A stretch of 42,353 nt of DNA from an uncultured Desulfobacterales bacterium (GCA_945787595.1 CALZJV010000002.1:1-42353), one strand, 5' to 3'. Counted from the stretch's first letter, positions 1 through 9,320 are shown. Numbers and translations are program-made. Notes: generated by a model not told the origin, from the sequence alone.

Positions 1-1
1 C

Positions 2-331
2 GGCACCTACCTAACCGGGGAAGATATTGAAGCCATCTCCCGTTATATCGGCTCTAATCCCGAAAAATTTATTGCTCGATATTGCAGCCTTTCCGGTACA
101 AATCCGGTGTTGGCTCAAAGATCAGATGGCTATTGCATATTCTGGGATAAAATATGCACGATTCATCCGGTCAAGCCACGCATGTGCCAGAAATGGCCTT
201 TCATTGAGAGCATTCTGGTAGATACTAAAAACTGGCTGATCATGGCCGATTCCTGCCCCGGTATTCACCCCGACATCCCGGCCGACACGGTTCAAAAATA
301 TGTGAAAAAGAAATTGGCAGAAGATAAGTGA
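2..331 (+). CDS. Cysteine-cluster (YkgJ-like) protein, C-terminal part
   Basis: The frame is open from the window edge to the TGA at 329-331, so the gene begins upstream and only about 109 residues are visible. The visible part has spaced cysteines (ARYCS, GYCIFW, KICTIHPVKPRMCQ, DSCPGIHP), which resembles the end of the YkgJ/CxxCxxCC metal-cluster family; the family-defining N-terminal cysteines would be outside the window. The IHPVKPRMCQKWPF stretch is the strongest match to that family from memory. The stop codon overlaps the GTG start of the following histidine kinase (GTGA), so the two are probably translationally coupled. Function is unknown; a metal-binding or redox role is inference. 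Confidence 0.6.
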   Translation, partial: GTYLTGEDIEAISRYIGSNPEKFIARYCSLSGTNPVLAQRSDGYCIFWDKICTIHPVKPRMCQKWPFIESILVDTKNWLIMADSCPGIHPDIPADTVQKYVKKKLAEDK

Positions 332-1596
332 ACGATAACAAGAAAACCAAAGAGGAACTAATCGGTCAATTGGCCGAAATGAGACTGCTGATAGAAAAGA
401 CGGAGGCCCGGCAACGACATGCTGAAAAGGCTCTGCGTGAAATCCAGCCGCAGCTTCAGCAGGCTCAAAAGATGGAAACGCTGGGAACACTGGTGGCAGG
501 GGTGGCCCATGAAATCAATAATCCGATTAACTTGATTATGTACAACATCCCTCTTCTGAAGAAAATATGGGTGGATTTTCTGCCGATATTGATGGAAAGA
601 AATCAAAGGGAGCCGGAACGAAAATTCGGCGGCTTTGCCTATGATTTCTTAGAAGATAATCTGGATCAACTCGTCGCCGATATAGAAATGGCCGCCCATC
701 GCATTGCCAAAACAGTCTCCGATCTTAAAAATTATTCGCGCCAGTCCAATGTTGCCGAAAAGGTCCCGCTGCAAGTCAACAGCGCAGTGAAAAACGCCCT
801 GCGGCTGGCCCAATCCACCCTACGCAAATCAGACGTGAACATTAAGCTCAATCTAGCGGATGATCTTCCCGACATTGAAGGTAATCTTCAGGGCATTGAA
901 CAGGTCATCCTAAATATCACCATCAACGCCATTCATGCTGTTCATCACACCCGGGGAGAGATCGAAATTGCAACGGGGTTGAGAATCAAAGACGGAATGG
1001 TCTATATCCGCATCACCGACAACGGCCGGGGCATTTCTCCAATGATCGCGGATAAAATTTTTTTGCCGTTTGTAACGGACAAACAATCCGACGGCGGCAC
1101 CGGTCTTGGGCTTTCCGTTACCTATTCTCTGGTCAAGGCCCATGATGGTGAAATTGAATTTGAAACCGGCCGCGACCGGGGGACTTCATTTCACGTATAT
1201 TTGCCGACTCTTTTAAAACACCAGGCCGCTAAAATTCTGGTAGTAGATGATGACGATGCCATTCGTCAGATTCTCATCGAGGCTATTACCATGGATCGAC
1301 AATATCTGGTGGAGGAGGCGTCAAACGGTATTGAAGCGTCGATAAAGCTGGGTACTTATCGTCCGGATCTTCTTATCCTTGACATATTCATGCCGGAAAT
1401 GGATGGACTGGAGGTGTGCCGCAATATTCGCAGTGAACCCGAGTTGTCGGATTTAAAGGTTATCATCACTACTGGACATCCGGATCATCCTAAACTTGAT
1501 GAAGTCGTTAAACTGGGTTTTACCAATATCTTGTCGAAGCCCTTTGATCTGATTAATTTTGTTAAGGATATTGAAATGATCCTGGACCGGAGTTGA
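328..1596 (+). CDS. Hybrid histidine kinase with C-terminal receiver, no sensor domain
   Basis: A 422-residue cytosolic signalling protein starting at GTG, overlapping the preceding stop. Residues 1-50 form a charged, coiled-coil-like helix. The phosphoacceptor helix follows with H61 in AGVAHEINNP. The ATPase domain shows an N box (N196, N200), G1 (DNGRGI, 231-236) and G2 (GGTGLGLS, 256-263). A receiver domain occupies about 301-420, with acidic DDDD at 307-310, D352 as the phosphoacceptor, T381/T382 and K404. There are no membrane segments and no PAS or GAF domain, so the input must come from a partner, possibly the coupled cysteine-cluster protein. The output is phosphotransfer to its own receiver and perhaps to an unlinked regulator. 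The stop codon lies in heptad-like repeat sequence. Confidence 0.9.
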   Translation: MNDNKKTKEELIGQLAEMRLLIEKTEARQRHAEKALREIQPQLQQAQKMETLGTLVAGVAHEINNPINLIMYNIPLLKKIWVDFLPILMERNQREPERKFGGFAYDFLEDNLDQLVADIEMAAHRIAKTVSDLKNYSRQSNVAEKVPLQVNSAVKNALRLAQSTLRKSDVNIKLNLADDLPDIEGNLQGIEQVILNITINAIHAVHHTRGEIEIATGLRIKDGMVYIRITDNGRGISPMIADKIFLPFVTDKQSDGGTGLGLSVTYSLVKAHDGEIEFETGRDRGTSFHVYLPTLLKHQAAKILVVDDDDAIRQILIEAITMDRQYLVEEASNGIEASIKLGTYRPDLLILDIFMPEMDGLEVCRNIRSEPELSDLKVIITTGHPDHPKLDEVVKLGFTNILSKPFDLINFVKDIEMILDRS

Positions 1597-1792
1597 AGAA
1601 CATTGAAGATCGAATACTGAATATTGAATATTTGTGGAATCCTGTCATTTTAGTTTGAGGTTGGTAAAAGTTCAGCCACTAAGATACGAAATCAAAAAAA
1701 AGGAATATGGAGTTTAAACTTTTGTCAAAAATAACGGTGGTAATCCTTAAATTTTCAATATTCATTCTTCAATATTCAATTTTCAAATCTTC
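1591..1792. repeat. Heptad-armed dispersed repeat, copy 1 (complete)
   Basis: The left arm 1601-1630 is built of 7-bp units of the form NATTGAA. The core at 1631-1654 reads GTGGAATCCTGTCATTTT. The right arm 1751-1792 holds the same heptads in reverse complement (ATTTTCA, ATATTCA, TTCTTCA, ATATTCA, ATTTTCA). The kinase stop codon is at the left edge, and the stop of the convergent mscS-like gene lies inside the right arm at 1783-1785. Related copies lie near 6715, 10366, 14724, 19103, 25723 and 26988. Confidence 0.8.
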
Positions 1793-2868
1793 CCCTTAAT
1801 GTAAATATCCCGTTTCGGATACGGAATCTCAACTCCCTGCTCATCAAACGCTGTTTTGACCCGGTCGGTGATATATGAAATCGTGTGCATGCGCTTGCGG
1901 GCGTCATCGATCCATACCCTCAGTTGAAGATCGACTGAGGAATCCCCAAAATTTTTGACCACCACTGCTGCTGGCGGGTGTTTTGCCACCCATGCGGCCG
2001 AATCTGCCACTTTGAGGATGATATCTTTGGCCATTTGCATATCGGCATCATAGGCGATCCCGATATTGATGCGCACCCGGATTTTTTCCGTAATGGTGGT
2101 GTAATTGATAATATCGCGCAACATGATTTCATTGTTGGGAATAATGATAACGATATTGTCGGTGGTTTTGATTTTGGTGGCACGCAATCCGATATCGATC
2201 ACGTCTCCCCAGGTCGCGGTGCCCACAGGTGCGCTCCAGACTTCGATGCGATCTCCGACTTCAAAGGGCCGATCAATGATGAGCAATATTCCGGCGATTA
2301 GATTGGACAAGGTGTCCTTGGCTGCAAAACCGATAGCCACACCCGCCACACCGGCACCGGCGATAAACGGCATAACATTAACGCCCAATAGGTCCAGGGC
2401 GATGATAATGGCCATGGCCAGTATGATGAAACCGGAAAATCTGGTTAGAAGTTCAAAGATGATATCATCAACTTTACTTTCGGTTCGATGGCCAATGGTA
2501 TTTTGAAGATAACCTATAGCGATAACAAGGAAATCTTTGGCCGGTATTGCCAGAAAAATAATGAGCAAGGCATGAAAGATCTTTTCCATGATTGGAACAT
2601 GGGTCATCCGAACAAGATATGTGCCGGCAACCATCACCAGGGCTAAGAACATGGCCCTGCGAATGAGTTTAAAAATCTGGGCATTTATTTGAATAAATTC
2701 ATACTTGCTTATTCTTTTCTCCACGAAATGAAGCAGCCACCTTAAAATAACCCAAGCAATGAAAAATCCGGCTACAACCAGGATTATTTGGTAAGCTATG
2801 TTCAAATAGGGCTGATCGTCGGGGAATCGTGCTTGGAGTTCGACAATAAAGGCAGATAATCGGTTCAT
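1783..2868 (-). CDS. MscS-family small-conductance mechanosensitive channel
   Basis: An inner-membrane channel that opens under membrane tension to release solutes during osmotic downshock. About five hydrophobic segments precede and include the pore helix. The pore helix and start of the beta domain carry the family signature (GAGVAGVAIGFAAKDTLSN, then LIIDRPFEVGDRI), followed by the cytoplasmic vestibule, with IIIPNNEI typical of MscS. I chose the ATG at 2868, which begins MNRLSAFIV. An in-frame ATG at 2934 would add 22 residues (MLLDKGSLGPKSEI) that look like intergenic sequence. Neither start has a strong ribosome-binding site. The gene is convergent with the kinase, and its last codons and stop are supplied by the repeat arm. 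Confidence 0.9.
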   Translation of the reverse strand: MNRLSAFIVELQARFPDDQPYLNIAYQIILVVAGFFIAWVILRWLLHFVEKRISKYEFIQINAQIFKLIRRAMFLALVMVAGTYLVRMTHVPIMEKIFHALLIIFLAIPAKDFLVIAIGYLQNTIGHRTESKVDDIIFELLTRFSGFIILAMAIIIALDLLGVNVMPFIAGAGVAGVAIGFAAKDTLSNLIAGILLIIDRPFEVGDRIEVWSAPVGTATWGDVIDIGLRATKIKTTDNIVIIIPNNEIMLRDIINYTTITEKIRVRINIGIAYDADMQMAKDIILKVADSAAWVAKHPPAAVVVKNFGDSSVDLQLRVWIDDARKRMHTISYITDRVKTAFDEQGVEIPYPKRDIYIKGKI

Positions 2869-2951
2869 TGAGTCGTATGATTTGGGAATGGGAATTTCGG
2901 ATTTAGGCCCCAAGGACCCTTTATCTAACAACATGTTGTCAGAAAATGAAG

Positions 2952-3150
2952 GTTTCAGGTGTCAGGTGTCAGGCTCCAAAGGTGTCAAATTCTCGTATGA
3001 AACTTCATCAGATCAAAGTTTCATTTTCGAATTGACTGGCCGCTCCGGGAGCCAGCGGTTGGCTGACACCTATATAATAGTCAGAGTGCTTGATGCCTTT
3101 AAGGGGCCACTTTTTCCGAGTGCAGTATCAGAAAAAGCTTAGTATCTTTT
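2952..3150. repeat. Repeat-rich gap between mscS-like gene and frdB
   Basis: No gene is seen between 2869 and 3215. TTTCAGGTGTCAGGTGTCAGG near 2953-2973 is a heptad array (TTTCAGG, TGTCAGG). Its partial reverse complement (GGCTGACACCT, 3061-3071) gives a dispersed inverted repeat, and the same array recurs at 40836-40912. At 3101-3150 lies a second element beginning GGGGCCACTTTTTCC and ending AGCTTAGTATCT. It has a clear reverse-strand relative at 10499-10550. A stretch rich in TTTGTGACTTTGTG follows. Confidence 0.6.
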
Positions 3151-3215
3151 CTTTGTGACTTTGTGTGCTAGTGACTGAATTGTTACGAAAAAAGAAGGAA
3201 ACCGGTAAACGTTCA

Positions 3216-3986
3216 CTATTGCTCGGAAGCAAAACTGGCCTTATAAAATTCCCGATTCAGGCGTGCAATGTTGACTATGGAAATTTCTTTGGGACAGGTA
3301 TTTTCACACTCGCGGTGATTGGAACAATTGCCGAATCCGCAACCATCCATCGCTCTGACCATGCCAAAGGCACGCTTTGCTGCCTCGGGTTTACCTTGGG
3401 GTAACAACACCAATTGAGAAACCTTCGCACTGACAAATAACATTGCAGACGCGCTGGGACAGGCTGCGACACATGCCCCACAACCGATACATGCAGCGGC
3501 ATCCATTGCTTTATCAGCCATTTCCTGGGCTATAGGCAGGGCGTTGCCGTCCGGCGAGCCGCCGGTATTAACGGATATATATCCTCCAGCCTGGATGATT
3601 TTATCCAGTGGACTGCGGTCGACCACTAAGTCCTTAACCACCTTAAATGCTCTGGCTCGAAACGGCTCAACGACAATCGTATCACCATCGGAAAATTTTC
3701 TCATGTGCAGTTGGCACAGCGTCGTGGCCTTTTCCGGACCGTGCGCTCGGCCGTCTACCACCATACCACAGGCACCACAGATGCCCTCCCGGCAGTCATT
3801 GTCAAAGGCGATCGGGTCCTGGCTTTCGAGGGTAAGCTGCTCGTTGACGGTATCCAATAGTTCTATGAAAGACATATGCACCGACACGTTTTTGAGCGGT
3901 ATCATTTCAAAATGTCCCTTAATTTTGGATCCCTGCTGGCGCCAAATCTTGAGCGTTATATTTATTGTTTTGGGTAATTTTTTCAC
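3216..3986 (-). CDS. frdB: Fumarate reductase/succinate dehydrogenase iron-sulfur subunit
   Basis: The electron-transfer subunit between the flavoprotein and the membrane cytochrome, 256 residues. The [2Fe-2S] ligands are C65, C70, C73 and C91 ([10 protein letters not shown]...C). The [4Fe-4S] ligands are C166, C169, C172 with C176P ([12 protein letters not shown]). The third-cluster region has C216, C221, C227 and C231. It overlaps the end of frdA by four bases (ATGA), so expression is coupled, and it is the last gene of frdC-frdA-frdB. Sequence alone does not decide whether the complex works as succinate dehydrogenase or fumarate reductase. Confidence 0.95.
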   Translation of the reverse strand: MKKLPKTINITLKIWRQQGSKIKGHFEMIPLKNVSVHMSFIELLDTVNEQLTLESQDPIAFDNDCREGICGACGMVVDGRAHGPEKATTLCQLHMRKFSDGDTIVVEPFRARAFKVVKDLVVDRSPLDKIIQAGGYISVNTGGSPDGNALPIAQEMADKAMDAAACIGCGACVAACPSASAMLFVSAKVSQLVLLPQGKPEAAKRAFGMVRAMDGCGFGNCSNHRECENTCPKEISIVNIARLNREFYKASFASEQ

Positions 3987-5896
3987 TTGTAGCTCCTCTG
4001 TGACAATTCGACGTTTTCGAAAACCAAGGGCTCCTTGTGAAAGGCCGGTCTCTCATCTTGGCCTTGATATTGCCATATGGATACATGACAGAAGTTCTCA
4101 TCATCGCGTTTGGCTTCACCATCTTCGGTTTGAAACTCATTTCGGAAATGGCTGCCGCAGGACTCTTCGCGTGTCAGTGCGTCAAAGACCATTGTTTCTG
4201 CAAATTCCAGACTATCGGCAAGACGTCCGGCTTTCTCAAGACTCTTGTTGAAATCTTTGTCGGTTCCGGGTACCAATACGTTTTCCCAGAACTCGGCCCG
4301 TAAGCTCTGTATCAATTGCAAGGCCTTCTCGAGTCCTTCTGCATGTCTGGACATACCGCAATATTCCCACATAATTTTACCTAGTTCTCTGAAGATATTA
4401 TCCACCGTCCGCTTGCCCTGAATCGACATCAACTTATGAAGTTTCGCCTGACCTTCTTGAACAGCCTCTTTGAACGCGGCATGGCTTGTGGTAACCGGCT
4501 CTTGAGTTGTTCCGGCAAAATATCCGCCAATGGTGTAGGGAATAATGAAGTAACCGTCGGCAAGGCCCTGCATCAATGCGCTGGCACCCAGCCTATTGGC
4601 GCCATGATCTGAAAAATTGGCCTCTCCCAGAACAAACAGTCCCGGAATGTTGCTCATCAAATTGTAATCCACCCATAAGCCTCCCATCGTATAGTGCGAA
4701 GCAGGAAAGATCATCATCGGTGTTTTATAGGGGGTTTCATCGGTAATTCGTTCATACATTTCAAAGAGGTTGCCATATTTTTTGGCGATCACATCTTTGC
4801 CGTCTCGTTGGGTGGCATCTGAAAAGTCAAGGTACACAGCACATCTTGTCAGGCCGACGCCGCGCCCCGCATCGCATTGTTCCTTGGCGTTTCGAGAAGC
4901 CACATCGCGGGGAACCAGATTGCCGAAACTGGGATATTTTTCTTCCAAAAAGTAGAAACGATCCGATTCAGGAATATCCTGAGGCTCGCGGATGTCACCG
5001 CTATGGCGAGGCACCCACACACGACCGTCATTCCTCAGACTCTCACTCATCAGGGTTAGTTTGGACTGGTGGTCTCCGGTGTGAGGGATACAGGTCGGAT
5101 GGATTTGTGTAAAGCACGGGTTGGCGAATACGGCTCCTCTTTTGTAGGCGCGAAAACAGGCCCCCACATTTGAAGATTCGGCGTTGGTGGAAAGGTAAAA
5201 TATGTTTCCATAACCGCCTGAGGTTAAAAGTACGGCATCGGCAGCGTAAGATTCAAATTCACCGGTGATTAGATTGCGGGCCACAATTCCGCGCGCTTGA
5301 TCGTTTACGATAACGAGATCAAGCATTTCGCGGCGCGGGAACATCTCCACGTTTTCTGCCGCCACCTGACGCATCAAAGCGCCGTATGCGCCGAGCAATA
5401 GCTGTTGCCCCGTCTGTCCCCTGGCATAGAATGTCCGGGACACCTGAGCACCACCAAACGAACGGTTGTCCAGCAATCCTCCGTAACCTCTCGCAAAGGG
5501 TATACCCTGGGCGACGCAATGGTCTATGATATTATTGCTAAGCTGGGCCAGGCGGTAAACATTGGCTTCTCTGGATCGAAAATCTCCCCCTTTTATCGTG
5601 TCATAAAAAAGCCGCCAAATGCTGTCGCCATCATTCTGATAATTTTTGGCAGCGTTGATTCCCCCCTGAGCGGCGATGCTATGTGCGCGCCGCGGGGAAT
5701 CTTGAATGCAGAACGTCTTTACATGATATCCGAGCTCAGCAAGGCTAGCAGATGCCGAACTGCCCGCCAGGCCGGTGCCAATAACGATGATCTCGAATTT
5801 CCGTTTGTTGGCCGGGTTGACCAGCTTAAGATCGAAACGGTGACGATCCCATTTTCCTTCGAGGGGGCCGCCGGGTATTTTGGCGTCAAATTGCAT
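3983..5896 (-). CDS. frdA: Fumarate reductase/succinate dehydrogenase flavoprotein subunit
   Basis: The catalytic subunit, 637 residues, interconverting succinate and fumarate with covalently bound FAD. The dinucleotide-binding motif [10 protein letters not shown] lies at 40-49. The FAD-anchoring histidine is H72 in [15 protein letters not shown]. Substrate and capping-domain signatures follow ([26 protein letters not shown]). The [13 protein letters not shown] motif and the length fit the type found with di-heme single-subunit cytochromes (Wolinella and Bacillus style) rather than the E. coli enzymes. The gene lies 12 bases downstream of frdC and overlaps frdB. In a sulfate reducer this complex would serve the oxidative TCA/succinate pathway or fumarate respiration. 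Confidence 0.95.
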   Translation of the reverse strand: MQFDAKIPGGPLEGKWDRHRFDLKLVNPANKRKFEIIVIGTGLAGSSASASLAELGYHVKTFCIQDSPRRAHSIAAQGGINAAKNYQNDGDSIWRLFYDTIKGGDFRSREANVYRLAQLSNNIIDHCVAQGIPFARGYGGLLDNRSFGGAQVSRTFYARGQTGQQLLLGAYGALMRQVAAENVEMFPRREMLDLVIVNDQARGIVARNLITGEFESYAADAVLLTSGGYGNIFYLSTNAESSNVGACFRAYKRGAVFANPCFTQIHPTCIPHTGDHQSKLTLMSESLRNDGRVWVPRHSGDIREPQDIPESDRFYFLEEKYPSFGNLVPRDVASRNAKEQCDAGRGVGLTRCAVYLDFSDATQRDGKDVIAKKYGNLFEMYERITDETPYKTPMMIFPASHYTMGGLWVDYNLMSNIPGLFVLGEANFSDHGANRLGASALMQGLADGYFIIPYTIGGYFAGTTQEPVTTSHAAFKEAVQEGQAKLHKLMSIQGKRTVDNIFRELGKIMWEYCGMSRHAEGLEKALQLIQSLRAEFWENVLVPGTDKDFNKSLEKAGRLADSLEFAETMVFDALTREESCGSHFRNEFQTEDGEAKRDDENFCHVSIWQYQGQDERPAFHKEPLVFENVELSQRSYK

Positions 5897-5908
5897 AGTT
5901 TATCCTCT

Positions 5909-6550
5909 CTAAACACCTAGGGCTAAATATATCGGAAGAAAGCCAAATCCTACTGCGACAATGACTCCGATAACGACACTGAGCATCATGATCGCCGGCA
6001 TGTATTTTGGGTGGTTGCCTCCCAGTGTCTGAAATGCGCTCCACAACCCGTGTCGGACATGAAACCCCACAATAATCATTACCGTTATGTAGATGATAAC
6101 GTATAGCGGGTTTGCAAACGCTGAAGAGACAATTTGGAAAATGGTTCGTTCGGTTTTGTCGACAAAGCTAAAATTTATCAAGTGGAAGATGACAAATCCC
6201 AAAATGATCAGACCGGTATACGGCATGGTTCTCGAGCTCAGGGTACGCCCCCCTGACGATTCATAGCGCGAGTAACCGGTCGGCCGTGCCTGCCAGTTTT
6301 GAAGAAATAAAACAATTCCGGTAATGATATGAACTCCGGCAAATAACAGCAGCCCCAATTCAAAAACAGTGAGCAGCGGCCCCAGGGAATGCAGTTTTTC
6401 GGCATAAGCGTTAAATGCTGCTCCGCCACCATAGATGGTAAGGTTTCCGGCCAGATGAGTCATCAGAAAACCTATGAATGCCAGGCCGGTCACTGCCATC
6501 ATCAACTTTTTCCCGATGGAAGACCAGAGGGTTTGCTTTATCCAGTTCAT
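5909..6550 (-). CDS. frdC: Di-heme cytochrome b subunit of fumarate reductase/succinate dehydrogenase
   Basis: The membrane anchor and quinone-reacting subunit, 213 residues with five hydrophobic helices. Four histidines fall in helices as expected for two b hemes: H32 (THLAGN), H74 (GVHIITG), H123 (IFHLINF) and H164 (GFHVRHG). This is the single-polypeptide B-type anchor known from Wolinella FrdC and Bacillus SdhC. E64, at the start of the second helix, may correspond to the acidic residue needed for menaquinol oxidation in Wolinella, but that needs an alignment. It is first in the operon, with GGGAG before the ATG and a promoter about 60 bases upstream. Confidence 0.92.
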   Translation of the reverse strand: MNWIKQTLWSSIGKKLMMAVTGLAFIGFLMTHLAGNLTIYGGGAAFNAYAEKLHSLGPLLTVFELGLLLFAGVHIITGIVLFLQNWQARPTGYSRYESSGGRTLSSRTMPYTGLIILGFVIFHLINFSFVDKTERTIFQIVSSAFANPLYVIIYITVMIIVGFHVRHGLWSAFQTLGGNHPKYMPAIMMLSVVIGVIVAVGFGFLPIYLALGV

Positions 6551-6603
6551 TTTTTTCTCCCTGTTTTCCTTGGAAAACCCATGAGGTCATTTAAAAATTC
6601 TAA

Positions 6604-6632
6604 TCTTTAATTATTTTCATTTTGCCTGTCAA
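6604..6632 (-). promoter_or_regulatory. Sigma-70 promoter for frdCAB
   Basis: On the minus strand TTGACA (6632-6627) is followed after 17 bases by TAAAGA (6609-6604). This is upstream of the frdC ATG at 6550, with an AT-rich spacer. The spacing is ideal and the -35 is perfect. Confidence 0.6.
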
Positions 6633-6710
6633 CAGAATTCTTGCGCCTGCCGGATGATGGTCCACTCGGTCTGCAGATCCAGATCGACCTGATCCGTTTC
6701 CGTCGGAGGC

Positions 6711-6979
6711 CCGGAATTGAAAATTGAATATTTATTCTAAAATTGAAAACCTGGTCCTCTGGGCCAGGTCAGAGGCAGTTGGCTATGCCATAGTAGATTC
6801 ATCGAAAGAGGTTGAGCCGGTTGGCCGGTTTTGCCCGGTTGTTTGTTTCCGTCGGCCTCACTGAAGCGCAAAACTGTCATCCCCAGGCAATCGGAAAACC
6901 ATGCATAAAATAATTATTAAGCTTAATTTAGGCGAATTCGCCTATTATGTCCTCCAATAACCGGCCAAACCGGCTCAAC
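6711..6979. repeat. Degenerate heptad repeat plus long imperfect inverted repeat in the frdC/HD-gene gap
   Basis: The gap 6551-7060 contains no gene I can support. It holds the frdC promoter, a short degenerate copy of the heptad repeat at 6715-6745 (AATTGAA AATTGAA TATTTAT), and an inverted repeat. The arms of the inverted repeat are 6811-6830 (GTTGAGCCGGTTGGCCGGTT) and 6959-6979, its reverse complement with one extra base, with about 128 bases between. No open reading frame with coding character lies inside. Confidence 0.55.
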
Positions 6980-7060
6980 GGGCTAACCTGTCTCAAAAAT
7001 ACTCGATGCTTGGCTCTCTTTCAGGGGCTCTAAAAAACCGGACCCTTTGGACCCGGATTT

Positions 7061-7603
7061 TTATTCATCGATCCACCATTCATCCCGGTTGGTTTCCATG
7101 ACGGCACCGGCAATTTTCTTGCCGGTTTTAGTTTTAAGCCGGCTTATCACATTTTGAATCCAGGTTCTAGGCGGTTCATAGCCGATGTCTATGAGGTCTT
7201 TTAACTCGACAATAAGCGCCAGCTGGTCGGCATCATGGGCGAGTTTGGCCTCTATAGAACGGCCGTCTTTAAATTCATCGAATAAATCGGTCAGATTTTG
7301 TCCGAAAGCAAGCCCATTTATTGTGTCCTCTAGCGCTTTGGTTTCGTTGGCCGTGACGTATTTTTTATGCACGGTGTTCAGATCCCCGATCCTAGCTTCC
7401 GGCAGATCGTGGATCAGACACATGCTGATTAATCTCAATGCGTCGATCTCCGGTTCGATGCGGGACATTACATAAGCGATAAAGGTTGTGCTGAAACAAT
7501 GTTCAGCAACCGATTCTTTGCCGACGCCCAGGAAGTGATATCCTGACCGGGGAATCTTCTTTAGCAATCTAGCCTCAAACAGTAAATTGGCGATGTTTTT
7601 CAT
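7061..7603 (-). CDS. HD-domain phosphohydrolase, YfbR/5'-deoxynucleotidase-like
   Basis: A 180-residue soluble protein with the HD_3-type metal site: H35 in ESVAEHC, H65-D66 in LIHDLPEARIGD, and an acidic cluster in KLAHDADQLA (123-126). The RSGYHF...ESVAEH order is typical of the COG1896 family, whose characterised member YfbR removes phosphate from deoxynucleoside 5'-monophosphates. The substrate here is inferred from the family. An AAAGGA ribosome-binding site sits properly before the ATG at 7603. It appears to be a single-gene unit between two repeat-filled gaps. Confidence 0.85.
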   Translation of the reverse strand: MKNIANLLFEARLLKKIPRSGYHFLGVGKESVAEHCFSTTFIAYVMSRIEPEIDALRLISMCLIHDLPEARIGDLNTVHKKYVTANETKALEDTINGLAFGQNLTDLFDEFKDGRSIEAKLAHDADQLALIVELKDLIDIGYEPPRTWIQNVISRLKTKTGKKIAGAVMETNRDEWWIDE

Positions 7604-8005
7604 GTCAGTCCTTTGTTACCTGGTGGGTTAGGATCGTTTCGGTCGTTTGGATTATTGCCGATTGCTGAACGCTGCAATTTGCAGAATGCCTTCTCGGCAT
7701 GTATCTTTTACCCAGACCAACGCGGTATTCATAATTTCCTGACGGCAGATAGCAACCATCCAAACCGTACTCATAATTGCCGCCGCCAAGGAAGGCAAGC
7801 TAAAACCTAAATTGAGCGATTTTTTACTCGATCTGCACCGACTCTCTTGCGCAGCAGGGCTTGCAAAAATCCTCGACATATTCATGGGTATGCCTGTGTT
7901 TTTTGTCCGCCTTGGCGGACTGCATCAAGATTTCGGCACATCTCTTCGCAATAAATCGCTCAACTTAGGTTACAATAACGATGGAGACGTCAGATTTCAA
8001 ATATG
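7604..8005. repeat. Gene-free gap with a 164-bp inverted-repeat element
   Basis: No convincing gene lies between the HD gene and tolQ. An element bounded by 7806-7822 (CCTAAATTGAGCGATTT) and 7953-7969 (its reverse complement with one mismatch) has the size of a miniature inverted-repeat element. Inside lies a perfect small palindrome, GTCCGCCTTGGCGGAC, near 7905. The reverse strand has a short open frame (7652-7885), but it runs across the repeat arm and is not convincing. Confidence 0.5.
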
Positions 8006-8033
8006 TTGACACTCTCTTCATTTCTGATATAAC
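8006..8033 (+). promoter_or_regulatory. Sigma-70 promoter for the tol operon
   Basis: TTGACA at 8006-8011, a 16-base spacer, and TATAAC at 8028-8033. This lies about 110 bases upstream of tolQ in AT-rich DNA, immediately after the inverted-repeat element. Confidence 0.65.
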
Positions 8034-8145
8034 TAAAAATAATGAAAACAGAAAGTTATTACACTTGTTTACTGTAAATCTGTTCTTATATTCCAATATT
8101 ACAAAAAAATAGGATATTTCATTAATTAAAAAAACGGAGTGTTAT

Positions 8146-8877
8146 ATGCCGGTTGCCCAAATTGATTTGATTCACATGATTGGCAATGCCAGCCTTATCG
8201 TTCAACTCGTTCTGCTTCTGCTGCTGTTTTTTTCCGTTACCTCATGGGCAATCATATTAATTAAATATCGATATATCAAAAAGGCGTTCGAACAGTCTGC
8301 CGAATTTACTGAATTTTTTTGGAAAAGCCGCGATCTGTCAAACGCTTTTTCGAAAGCTAAGCAGCTTCATGGAAGTCCGGTAGCCAGAATTTTTCGTATC
8401 GGCTACGTGGAATTAAAAAAGACGAGTCAGTCCGGAGACACATCCCCGCCGCAATCATCCGAGAAATATGGAGAGAATTCTTCCTTTGGTACAAAATTCA
8501 GCGGAATGGGCAATGTTAACCGGGCATTACGCCGGGCGATGAACACAGAAATGACCCGACTGACGCAGATGGTTCCTTTTCTGGCAACCACCGGAAACAC
8601 CACGCCGTTCATCGGTTTGTTTGGAACGGTGTGGGGCATCATGAACTCTTTCAGTGGAATCGGCCAGAGAGGCTCCGCCAGCCTGGCGGTGGTCGCTCCC
8701 GGTATATCCGAGGCGCTCGTGGCGACTGCGGCGGGACTAGCAGCCGCCATACCGGCCGTCATCGCGTTCAATTTTTTTATGAATAAAATCCGAATTGTCG
8801 AAACTGAGATGCAGAGCTTTTCAGCTGATTTTCTTAACATCATTGAACGCGACATTTTACGGGTCGAGAGGAGATAG
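8146..8877 (+). CDS. tolQ: TolQ, proton-channel subunit of the Tol-Pal motor
   Basis: A 243-residue inner-membrane protein of the MotA/TolQ/ExbB family. A first membrane helix lies at about 15-40 and two further helices sit in the C-terminal half. The family signature is seen in LATTGNTTPFIGLFGTVWG and in ISEALVATAAGLAAAIPAV. It forms the stator with TolR and energises TolA to pull the outer membrane inward during division. A GGAG-containing site precedes the ATG. It is two bases from tolR. Identity as TolQ rather than ExbB follows from the neighbouring tolB and pal. Confidence 0.95.
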   Translation: MPVAQIDLIHMIGNASLIVQLVLLLLLFFSVTSWAIILIKYRYIKKAFEQSAEFTEFFWKSRDLSNAFSKAKQLHGSPVARIFRIGYVELKKTSQSGDTSPPQSSEKYGENSSFGTKFSGMGNVNRALRRAMNTEMTRLTQMVPFLATTGNTTPFIGLFGTVWGIMNSFSGIGQRGSASLAVVAPGISEALVATAAGLAAAIPAVIAFNFFMNKIRIVETEMQSFSADFLNIIERDILRVERR

Positions 8878-8879
8878 GA

Positions 8880-9320
8880 ATGCCCCACGCTGGAAACCAT
8901 AGTGAACTCATGTCTGACATTAACGTCACCCCATTTGTGGATGTCATGCTTGTTCTCTTAATTATTTTTATGGTCACCGCACCCATGATGGTAGAGGGGC
9001 TAAACGTCGATTTGCCTGAGGCAACGGCCAAACCGCTTGATTCCGAAAAGGAACATCTTGTCATTACGATCGACCAAAATCATCTGGTGTATATCAATGA
9101 TTTTAAGGTTTCCGTCGATTTTTTGGGCGAAAAACTGAATAAAATGCTTCAAGGCCGCAGTGATCGGGAAGTATATCTTAAAGCCGATAAGAATATTCCC
9201 TATGGAATCGTTGTTCAGGTGATGGCGGAAATTAAAAAAGCCGGCATCGAACAGCTAGGCATGATTACCGAACCGGCGGTTTTAAAAAAGATAAGCGACG
9301 CACAAAAAACAGAAAAGTGA
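8880..9320 (+). CDS. tolR: TolR, ExbD-like subunit of the Tol-Pal motor
   Basis: A 146-residue protein with one N-terminal membrane helix followed by a periplasmic domain. The motif DINVTPFVDVMLVLLIIF carries D21, the likely proton-carrying aspartate of this family (D23 in E. coli TolR). It partners TolQ in the stator. The ribosome-binding site GGAGATAGGA overlaps the end of tolQ, and its stop overlaps the tolA start (TGATG), so tolQ-tolR-tolA are coupled. Confidence 0.95.
   Translation: MPHAGNHSELMSDINVTPFVDVMLVLLIIFMVTAPMMVEGLNVDLPEATAKPLDSEKEHLVITIDQNHLVYINDFKVSVDFLGEKLNKMLQGRSDREVYLKADKNIPYGIVVQVMAEIKKAGIEQLGMITEPAVLKKISDAQKTEK

Noticed and set aside
1601..1792. CRISPR-like short repeats
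   Set aside because: The units are 7 bp, contiguous and have no spacers; there are no cas genes. These are tandem heptads in inverted arms.
7652..7885. Small minus-strand gene upstream of tolQ
   Set aside because: It runs through the inverted-repeat arm, has no recognisable domain and no good ribosome-binding site; more likely repeat sequence that happens to be open.
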